DNA of 41,295 nucleotides, taken from contig CALBVK010000166.1 of the NCBI GenBank assembly GCA_937969345.1, positions 1 through 41,295 of the forward strand, written 5' to 3'. This document shows, piece after piece, positions 34,721-41,295 of this stretch. A model generated the notes under the pieces. That model saw only the letters and a list, made by a program, of their open reading frames with translations, was not told the DNA's origin and ran no database searches. Each line of letters starts with the position of its first letter. Position 1 is the first letter of the stretch. This DNA is from an uncultured Acidimicrobiales bacterium. Its GTDB lineage: Bacteria > Actinomycetota > Acidimicrobiia > Acidimicrobiales > SHLQ01. The position numbers and the translations under genes were made by a program.

Positions 34721-35667
34721 TCGCGGACGCACTTCAACGAATCGATGGACTCCTCGTCGAGCGCAACGCGCCATCAGGACCGTTGTGTACCTACCGAGTG
34801 GGCGGTCCGCTCGGTGTCCTCGTTCGCGTCGAGAGTGTCGATGCGCTCGCCGCAGCGTTGGCCATCCTGGCCGAAACCGACGTTGCCACATTGCCGATCG
34901 GCAAAGGGTCAAACCTGTTGGTCGCGGATGCTGGTTTCGACGGCGTCGCGATCGTCCTCGGTGAGGCGTTCACCGATGTGGTAATCGAAGGCACGATCGT
35001 CAAAGCGGGCAGCGCAGCCTCATTGCCGGTCGTCGCTCGTGCGACGGTCAACGCGGGTCTCACCGGCTTTGCCTGGGCGGTCGGTGTGCCGGGCTCCATC
35101 GGCGGAGCGGTCCGGATGAACGCCGGAGGTCACGGATCCGACATGGCAGCGAACCTGGTCTCGGTGGACATCGCCAATCTGGAAACTGGTGTCGTATCGA
35201 CGAGGGGTGCAGATTCGCTCGACCTTGGCTACCGGTCGTCCTCGCTAACGCGTTCGGAGCTCGTCGTCAGTGCCACGCTGCAGCTAACCGAAGGCGACAG
35301 CGAAGCGGGAACACTCGAGCTGAAAGAGATCGTGTCGTGGCGTCGAGAACACCAACCGGGCGGGGCAAACGCGGGCTCGGTGTTCACGAACCCGCCCAAC
35401 GATTCGGCCGGCAGACTGATCGACGCTGCCGGACTCAAAGGGCTGCGAATAGGCAGTGCCGAGGTCTCGACGAAGCACGCGAATTTCATTCAGGTCGATG
35501 CCGACGGTTCGGCCAACGATGTCATGACACTGATGGGGGAAGTTGTTCGGCGTGTTGAGAAACATGCAGGTGTTCACCTGCACGCCGAGACCCGTCTCGT
35601 AGGTTTTACAAACGCGTTGGTCGAGGAAGTCCGCGGACCCGCCGACCACGCCGAGGGGAAGTCGTAA
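34717..35667 (+). CDS. murB: UDP-N-acetylenolpyruvoylglucosamine reductase
   Basis: GTG start at 34717. TYRVGGPLGVLVRVES; LPIGKGSNLLVADAGFDGVAIVLG; FAWAVGVPGSIGGAVRMNAGGHGSDM; GGANAGSVFTNPPNDSAGRLIDAAGLKGLRIG. Confidence 0.95.
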   Translation: MIADALQRIDGLLVERNAPSGPLCTYRVGGPLGVLVRVESVDALAAALAILAETDVATLPIGKGSNLLVADAGFDGVAIVLGEAFTDVVIEGTIVKAGSAASLPVVARATVNAGLTGFAWAVGVPGSIGGAVRMNAGGHGSDMAANLVSVDIANLETGVVSTRGADSLDLGYRSSSLTRSELVVSATLQLTEGDSEAGTLELKEIVSWRREHQPGGANAGSVFTNPPNDSAGRLIDAAGLKGLRIGSAEVSTKHANFIQVDADGSANDVMTLMGEVVRRVEKHAGVHLHAETRLVGFTNALVEEVRGPADHAEGKS

Positions 35668-35670
35668 TAC

Positions 35671-36729
35671 ATGTCGAGAAAAGTTGAGGTAACCGGAACG
35701 CGTCCACGCCCGGGTCCTCGTCCGCAACGAGCCGCTTCGCCATCGGGCACGACCGAGCAGCGTCGCTCGACGGCTCGCTCGACCCATGGTTCGACACGTC
35801 GGCGCACCGCACACACGCCAACAGCCAAGCCAAAGGCGCGCAAGGCTGCCTCGTCCAAGCCAACAGCGCGCAAGCCAACAGCGCGCAAGGCTGCCTCGTC
35901 CAAGCCAAAGACGGCATCATCGAAAGCGGTCGTGAGCTCGCCGAGGTCGATCCCGGCCCGCCGCACAGCCACAAGCGGTGGCGAGCCAGCAAACCCGGCG
36001 AAGTGGTGGCTGCTCGCGGCGATCGTCGTCGGCGCTGCGTTCTGTATTGCGGTTCTCGAAGCGCCATTCTTCGAAGCCGAGAACGTCCAGGTGAGTGGAG
36101 CAGCGCGCACGAGCGAGGGACTCATTCTCGATGCCCTCGACATTGGCGAAGACCAAGCGCTCCTGATGTATGACACCGATGAAGGTGCAGACCGAATCGC
36201 TGCGCTGCCGTGGGTCAAGGCGGTCGAAGTGACCCGTCAGTGGCCGTCGACCGTCCGAGTCGTCGTCCGTGAGCGGACCGTGTCGGCAACCGTTGGCAGC
36301 CCGTCTGGCCGCGAGTGGGTCGTCCTCGGAGAAGACGGTGTTGTGGTCGAGTCGAGAATGACTCCACCTACCGGTGTCCCGCTGATCGTCGCGACAAGCC
36401 AGATCATCGAGTCGGCCGAAATCGGCGGAGAACTCGAAGGCATCGAACGCGTTCTTGAGATTACCCAGGACCTTCCGCTACAGCTCGACCCGTGGGTCAC
36501 GACATGGAGTGTCGACAACGATGGTCGGGTGATCGCCAAGCTTGTTGGAACCGCCTACGCGTCGTTTGGCGCATTCGAAGATCACCGAACGCAGTTCGTC
36601 TCCCTGGCCTCGATTCTCGACGGGGGAGCATCGTTGGTCTGCCTCGAACGGATCGATCTGACCGTGGCCGATACCCCGGTGCTGCACCGAAACGCACCGT
36701 GCATGCTCGAAGCGCAGGAGCTTACGTAA
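35671..36729 (+). CDS. ftsQ: Division protein FtsQ with long basic N-terminal tail
   Basis: Basic repetitive tail, TM WWLLAAIVVGAAFCIAVL, POTRA-like FFEAENVQVSGAARTSEGLILDALDIGEDQALLMYDTDEGADRIAALPWVKAVEVTRQWPSTVRVVVRER. Confidence 0.9.
   Translation: MSRKVEVTGTRPRPGPRPQRAASPSGTTEQRRSTARSTHGSTRRRTAHTPTAKPKARKAASSKPTARKPTARKAASSKPKTASSKAVVSSPRSIPARRTATSGGEPANPAKWWLLAAIVVGAAFCIAVLEAPFFEAENVQVSGAARTSEGLILDALDIGEDQALLMYDTDEGADRIAALPWVKAVEVTRQWPSTVRVVVRERTVSATVGSPSGREWVVLGEDGVVVESRMTPPTGVPLIVATSQIIESAEIGGELEGIERVLEITQDLPLQLDPWVTTWSVDNDGRVIAKLVGTAYASFGAFEDHRTQFVSLASILDGGASLVCLERIDLTVADTPVLHRNAPCMLEAQELT
35836..35908 (+). repeat. 45-bp-spaced in-frame repeats in the ftsQ N-terminal region
   Basis: GCGCGCAAGGCTGCCTCGTCCAAGCCAA at 35836-35863 and 35881-35908 (identical 28-mers) with CCAACAGCGCGCAAG repeats between. 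Confidence 0.9.
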
Positions 36730-36873
36730 TAGACAGTCGTGGGCCGTACGGTCCAAAAGTACAGAATTTCTCGTTCTCGTTTTGCAACTTCCGTCAAACT
36801 ACGGTTTCCTTTCTCACGTGTGGTGCTCACCGCGCCACACACAGCGAGTAGGGGCCGTGAGGCGCACGCTCTC

Positions 36874-36925
36874 GTAACCGACCATCCACCCGGCACAATT
36901 TCGGGCCGGCTGGATGGTCGATTAC
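36874..36925 (+). promoter_or_regulatory. Long imperfect hairpin in the ftsZ leader
   Basis: GTAA-c-CGACCATCCA-c-CCGGC / GCCGG-c-TGGATGGTCG-a-TTAC; 19 pairs, 2 mismatches, 10-nt loop ACAATTTCGG; no following T-tract. Confidence 0.75.
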
Positions 36926-36985
36926 GGAGATGCACCACATGCGGAGGAGTCTTACGCGATGATCGGGACCGGAGGAACCAGCCCC

Positions 36986-38212
36986 ATGAACGGAACACCC
37001 CAGAATTACCTTGCAGTGATCAAGGTTGTCGGCGTCGGCGGTGGCGGCGTCAATGCTGTCAACCGCATGATCGACGCCGGATTGAAGGGCGTCGAATTCG
37101 TCGCCGTCAACACCGACGCGCAAGCCCTTCTGATGAGCGATGCAGACATCAAGCTCGACATCGGCCGTGAACTGACCCGGGGCCTCGGCGCTGGTTCGGA
37201 CCCAGAGGTTGGCCGCCAGGCCGCCGAAGATCATCGAGATGAGATTCAGGCTGCCATCGACGGCGCCGACATGGTCTTCATTACCGCAGGCAAGGGCGGC
37301 GGCACCGGAACCGGCGCGGCTCCAGTTATTGCCGAGATCGCTCGCGACGTCGGCGCACTCACCATCGGTGTTGTTACCCGGCCGTTCGGTTTTGAAGGTC
37401 GCCGACGCGCCGTCCAGGCCGAACAAGGCATTCAACGCCTCAAGGAAAATGTCGACACCCAGATCGTCATTCCGAACGATCGCTTGCTCACGGTGTCCGA
37501 CGAGAACACCTCCGTGCTCAACGCCTTCAAGATGGCCGACGAGGTGCTCCTCCAAGGTGTCCAGGGCATTACCGATCTCATCACGACCCCAGGCCTGATC
37601 AACACCGACTTCGCCGACGTGAAGATGATCATGTCCGACGCAGGCTCGGCGCTTATGGGCATTGGCTATGCGTCCGGTGAAGGCCGAGCCCTCGCCGCCG
37701 CACGCGCAGCGATCAGCTCACCGCTTCTCGAAGCATCGATCGAAGGCGCACGAGGCATCCTGCTCAACATCTCGGGCGGAAGCGATCTTGGCTTGTTCGA
37801 AGTCAACGAAGCAGCTGAGGTCATCCACGGCGTTGCTCACCCGGACGCCAACATCATCTTCGGCGCCGTGATCGACGACGAGATGGGCGACGATGTCCGC
37901 GTCACCGTTATCGCTGCGGGCTTTGAACGCTGGGACAGCAGCACCACAGTCGGTGCAGCGACGTCGGGAACGACCCTTGCCGAACGAGCTCCGATCGGCG
38001 GGTCAAGCCCAGAAATTTCGACGACGACCGTGTCCGAGACGTCATCACCTGCAGATACCGCAGCACCGGCAACTCCATCGTCGGCCTCGACGTTTAGCGT
38101 TGGCTCAAACGATGACGACCTCGAAATAGCGGACGTCTTTGCCGACACCGATCCCGAAGAAGACGAAGACGGTCCGGACGACGAATTCGACGTCCCTGAC
38201 TTTCTTCGCTGA
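36986..38212 (+). CDS. ftsZ: Cell division GTPase FtsZ
   Basis: ATG at 36986 preceded by [49 protein letters not shown]-terminal [11 protein letters not shown]. Confidence 0.97.
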   Translation: MNGTPQNYLAVIKVVGVGGGGVNAVNRMIDAGLKGVEFVAVNTDAQALLMSDADIKLDIGRELTRGLGAGSDPEVGRQAAEDHRDEIQAAIDGADMVFITAGKGGGTGTGAAPVIAEIARDVGALTIGVVTRPFGFEGRRRAVQAEQGIQRLKENVDTQIVIPNDRLLTVSDENTSVLNAFKMADEVLLQGVQGITDLITTPGLINTDFADVKMIMSDAGSALMGIGYASGEGRALAAARAAISSPLLEASIEGARGILLNISGGSDLGLFEVNEAAEVIHGVAHPDANIIFGAVIDDEMGDDVRVTVIAAGFERWDSSTTVGAATSGTTLAERAPIGGSSPEISTTTVSETSSPADTAAPATPSSASTFSVGSNDDDLEIADVFADTDPEEDEDGPDDEFDVPDFLR

Positions 38213-38225
38213 GGAACCGCTCCTC

Positions 38226-38939
38226 GTGAGCGCACAGCACCACTTCATCCGAGCTGATGGCTCGATCGTCGACGTCGCGATTACCGACCGTGCCGACGGA
38301 GACTTTCATATCGACGCGCCTCCCGAGGCTCTCGCTGACCGGCGGCGTGCAGTGTTAGGGCCAAACCCCTGGACCGTTGTTCGACAGGTGCACGGCGCAG
38401 CCGTCGCCTCGGCCGACCGTGTCTCCTGTGATCCCGCAGAGGCTCCGGAAGCAGACGCCCTTGTAGCCAGCGGGGTCGGTGTGCCAATCGCCGTCCAAGG
38501 CGCCGACTGCGCTCCGATCGCGTTCATCACAAATCATGGCCCGATTGCGGTTGCCCACGCCGGGTGGCGGGGCCTCGCCGCCGGGGTCGTTTCTGCGGTA
38601 ACCGACGATTTACACGCACGAGGGGCGACCGTCGAGCGAGCTGTCGTAGGTCCGGTTATTGGACCAGAGTGTTATGAGTTCGGGCGCGAAGACCTCGATC
38701 ACGTGGCTTCCTTGCTCGGCGACGACGTTCGCTCGATAACGGCGACCGGCGACCCAGCGCTCGACATGCGCGCCGCGATTACCTCGTCGTTTGCAGCGGT
38801 TGGCGTCGACGACGTCCAGTTCCTCGGAGCATGCACCGCATGTGGCGACTCGGGCTTTTCGCACCGGGCCCGACAGGAACCACAACGCCACGCTCTTGTG
38901 GCTCAGATCCGCCCAGCACCCAACGAGGTCTCCCTATGA
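38226..38939 (+). CDS. pgeF: YfiH/PgeF family protein
   Basis: WTVVRQVHGAAV; PIAVQGADCAPIAF...IAVAHAGWRGLAAGVV; GPVIGPECYEFG; located downstream of ftsZ as usual. GTG start likely. Confidence 0.85.
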   Translation: MSAQHHFIRADGSIVDVAITDRADGDFHIDAPPEALADRRRAVLGPNPWTVVRQVHGAAVASADRVSCDPAEAPEADALVASGVGVPIAVQGADCAPIAFITNHGPIAVAHAGWRGLAAGVVSAVTDDLHARGATVERAVVGPVIGPECYEFGREDLDHVASLLGDDVRSITATGDPALDMRAAITSSFAAVGVDDVQFLGACTACGDSGFSHRARQEPQRHALVAQIRPAPNEVSL

Positions 38940-39601
38940 CCTCTGAACGCACGATGATGAGCCCCGACACCGACGTTGCCGAACGGCTAGCCGTCGTCCG
39001 AAACGCCATTGAGGAGACCGGTTCTCCAGACGTCACGATCGTTGCGGTCACCAAAGGGTTCGACCGGTCGGCTATGGATTGCGCGCAACGGCTTGGCCTC
39101 ACCGACGTGGGGGAGAACTACGCCCAAGAGCTTCTCGAGAAGGTAGACGCTCTACACGAGGACACGAATGTCCACTTCATGGGGCGAGTGCAGCGCAACA
39201 AAGTACGCAAAATCGCCGAGCATGTCGATCTCTGGCACAGCGTTGCTCGACCCGAAATTCTCACCGAAATTGCCAAACGAAGCCCGGGCGCACGGGTGCT
39301 CATCCAGGTCAGGCCACACGACGACGAGACCAAAGATGGAGTGGGTCCCGCCGACCTCGAACACATGCTGATGATCGCTGCGGAGCTCGAAATTCACATC
39401 GCGGGTCTCATGACCATCGGCGTGCTCGGGGACCCACCCGCCACAAAAGCAGCCTTCGTCGAACTCGACCAACTGTGTGAGCGCTACGACCTCGTCGAGC
39501 GTTCGATGGGAATGAGCGGCGACTATAGAGACGCACTCGCAGCCGGCGCAACGATGTTGCGGCTTGGTTCCACGCTCTTTGGCGAACGGCCACCGCGATG
39601 A
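38936..39601 (+). CDS. YggS/PLPBP family PLP-binding protein
   Basis: VTIVAVTKGF; DVGENYAQELLEK; VHFMGRVQRNKVRKI; LMTIG; SMGMSGDYRDALAAGATMLRLGSTLFGER. Confidence 0.93.
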   Translation: MTSERTMMSPDTDVAERLAVVRNAIEETGSPDVTIVAVTKGFDRSAMDCAQRLGLTDVGENYAQELLEKVDALHEDTNVHFMGRVQRNKVRKIAEHVDLWHSVARPEILTEIAKRSPGARVLIQVRPHDDETKDGVGPADLEHMLMIAAELEIHIAGLMTIGVLGDPPATKAAFVELDQLCERYDLVERSMGMSGDYRDALAAGATMLRLGSTLFGERPPR

Positions 39602-39764
39602 CCATTCACGAGGCGATTCGGAGCCGACAAGGATGCGAGCTACCATTACGTATTCGGTGCGAGACCGCGAACTCCACCAAAACGAACTATTCCAGCGATG
39701 AAACTTATTGGTTTCTCGAAGCATGGGCGGACGCACCCGCCGCCCTACAGAACAGGAGATCCTG

Positions 39765-40448
39765 ATGTCAGGCTTTTACAAAAAGGCAGTCGTCTGGCTC
39801 GGACTAAACGAGGAATACCCAAACGACGACTTCGGCATGGACACCGAGCCTGAAGTCAGCGCTGCAGCACCTGCAGACGCGGCCCCGTCGCCAAGCCCTC
39901 GGCCATCAGCGCCAGAAGGCGCCCCCGCTCCTCGGACTGTAGGACCCAAGCCCGAAGCCCGAACCGTGGCGCCTCGCGAGGCCGCCACACCCGACCACGC
40001 ATCACGATCCGCAGGGTCGCGCAATGTCGAATACCCCAATCGCTATGGCGCCCGCTCGGCAGGCGAAGGAACGGTGCGTGCAATCCCTATGGACGAAGAT
40101 CTAACCCCCGACATCAAGGCGCCCAGTGCATTGCGGACACCGCCAGCCGACCTCCGCGGCGGAACCGTCCGTGCCGTCCCAATGGCCAAGACCGTAAAAC
40201 CACAACTCGTGGTGCCGAAGTCGTTCAACGACGCGCAAGATGTCGCCGACATGTTCCGAGACAAGAAGCCGGTCATCGTCAACATGCAAAGCGCCGAACG
40301 AGATCTCGCTCGCCGCCTCATCGACTTCAGCTCCGGGCTTTGCTACGGACTCGGCGGACAGATGGAGAAGGTCGCCAAGGACGTCTATCTGCTGACTCCC
40401 GACGACGTCGAAGTCGCTGACGAGCACCGCGTCGTTCCTCAGTCCTGA
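39765..40448 (+). CDS. sepF: Cell division protein SepF
   Basis: N-terminal MSGFYKKAVVWLGLNEEY; C-terminal KPQLVVPKSFNDAQDVADMFRDKKPVIVNMQSAERDLARRLIDFSSGLCYGLGGQMEKVAKDVYLLTPDDVEV. AGGAGAT upstream of the ATG. Confidence 0.94.
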   Translation: MSGFYKKAVVWLGLNEEYPNDDFGMDTEPEVSAAAPADAAPSPSPRPSAPEGAPAPRTVGPKPEARTVAPREAATPDHASRSAGSRNVEYPNRYGARSAGEGTVRAIPMDEDLTPDIKAPSALRTPPADLRGGTVRAVPMAKTVKPQLVVPKSFNDAQDVADMFRDKKPVIVNMQSAERDLARRLIDFSSGLCYGLGGQMEKVAKDVYLLTPDDVEVADEHRVVPQS

Positions 40449-40464
40449 CGGACTTCGTCTCTTC

Positions 40465-40610
40465 CCGCCTTTTCCTTCGCTTCGCTCCGAAAACGCTTCG
40501 CCGTTCCTTCGTTTCTGGCCGGGCCGCCTTTCCTCGCTTCGCTCCGAAAACGCTTCGCCGTTCCTCGTTTCTGGCCGGGCCGCTCTTCCTTGCTTCGCTC
40601 GGAAAACGCT
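40465..40610. repeat. Intergenic ~56-59-bp tandem repeat, 2.5 copies
   Basis: CCGCCTTTTCCTTCGCTTCGCTCCGAAAACGCTTCGCCGTTCCTTCGTTTCTGGCCGGG (40465-40523), slightly shorter copy (40524-40579), partial third copy (40580-40610). Confidence 0.9.
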
Positions 40611-40629
40611 GTTGGTTTAGGATCCGGTC

Positions 40630-41094
40630 GTGGATGCTGAGGCGTTTGTTGTTGTTGCCGCCGACTCTGATCAGGCGCGCTCGGCCATGAAGGCCTACTT
40701 CTCTGAGCTCGACGAACGGTTCGTCGATGGCTTTGACGTCGACGGAGCCTTCGATGACGACGCCGGCATCTTCGACCCTCCCGCCGGGTCGTTTGTCATC
40801 GTGCTCGACGGCGAACGGGTGGTCGGCTGCGGGGGAGTGCAACGCCACGACGACCACACCGGAGAAATCAAGCGGATGTGGGTCGATGCCAGCATGCGTG
40901 GTCGCGGGCTGGGTCGGCGACTCCTCACCCGCCTCGAAGGTGAGACTCGTACCCTCGGATACTCGTCGGTTGTGCTCGACACGAATGCCGTCTTGGCGCA
41001 GGCGATATCGATGTACGAGAGCGCCGGATATGTCGCCATCGAGCGGTACAACGACAACCCATACGCACATCACTGGTTTCGCAAGGCCCTCTAA
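40630..41094 (+). CDS. GNAT-family N-acetyltransferase
   Basis: GEIKRMWVDASMRGRGLGRRLLTRLEGETRTLGYSSVVLDTN...AISMYESAGYVAIERYN is a GNAT core. GTG start. Confidence 0.88.
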   Translation: MDAEAFVVVAADSDQARSAMKAYFSELDERFVDGFDVDGAFDDDAGIFDPPAGSFVIVLDGERVVGCGGVQRHDDHTGEIKRMWVDASMRGRGLGRRLLTRLEGETRTLGYSSVVLDTNAVLAQAISMYESAGYVAIERYNDNPYAHHWFRKAL

Positions 41095-41154
41095 CGGACG
41101 GAACGGCCGTGGGTATACCCCGTTTCGCGCGCAGAGCGAAACTAGTATCGCGGA

Positions 41155-41295
41155 ATGGATCTGGTACGTGAACTGAAAGAGGTCCGCTTCGAGCTGAGCC
41201 TTCGTGGCTACGACTGCGAAGCGGTCGATGCGTTCTTGGCGAAACTTCGTGGCGACGTGTCTGCCGTTCAAAGCGAACATGACGGTGCTCAGGCT
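41155..41295 (+). CDS. DivIVA-domain protein, N-terminal part (cut by window end)
   Basis: MDLVRELKEVRFELSLRGYDCEAVDAFLAKLRGDVSAVQSEHDGAQA; F-x6-GY(D)xxxVDxFL is the DivIVA N-terminal signature. Confidence 0.7.
   Translation, partial: MDLVRELKEVRFELSLRGYDCEAVDAFLAKLRGDVSAVQSEHDGAQA

Noticed and set aside
35836-35908. Possible CRISPR-like repeat-spacer array
   Set aside because: Only two 28-nt copies, in frame within ftsQ and encoding a low-complexity tail; no cas genes nearby.
36914-36985. Upstream in-frame start extending FtsZ by 24 residues
   Set aside because: The 36986 ATG has a GGAGGA ribosome-binding site and gives the usual FtsZ N-terminus (NYLAVIKV). The upstream ATG lies next to and partly within the leader hairpin.
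40327-41280. 317-aa minus-strand ORF
   Set aside because: It is antisense to the sepF 3' end, the GNAT gene and the repeat array. Its RNEERRSVFGAK-type repeats simply translate the intergenic tandem repeat, and the plus-strand genes have clear family motifs.

Overview
This 41.3-kb window is GC-rich and gene-dense. Its gene content and order look actinobacterial (Acidimicrobiia-like is my guess; no taxonomic search was run). The right half is a compact division and cell-wall (dcw) cluster: mraZ, a structured leader resembling the mraW RNA motif, rsmH, ftsL-like, ftsI, murE, mraY, murD, ftsW, murG, murC, murB, ftsQ, ftsZ, pgeF (yfiH), yggS, sepF, a GNAT gene and a truncated DivIVA-domain gene. 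murF, ddl, ftsA and yggT are not in their usual places. The left half holds a YacP-like NYN fragment, two genes sharing an apparently undescribed extracytoplasmic domain (three copies), queG, a PimB-like glycosyltransferase, an SRPBCC protein, an SMC/RecF-like protein with a degraded P-loop, a ROK glucokinase, glpK, pfkA, an mtrA-mtrB-lpqB-like locus, an inositol monophosphatase, dinB, a DUF3040 gene, a MoxR/DUF58/transglutaminase operon and a lipoate-ligase-like gene. No rRNA, tRNA, CRISPR array or transposase was seen. The best leads are: the putative pseudo-ATPase at 5857-7197; the three-copy domain at 217-2207; the mraZ/rsmH control region (perfect AATATCAAC-N6-GTTGATATT palindrome, three AGTGGG boxes exactly 21 nt apart, and the long-stem rsmH leader); a 52-nt imperfect hairpin in the ftsZ leader; nine consecutive 4-nt gene overlaps; and cationic tails on FtsW and FtsQ opposite an acidic FtsZ tail.
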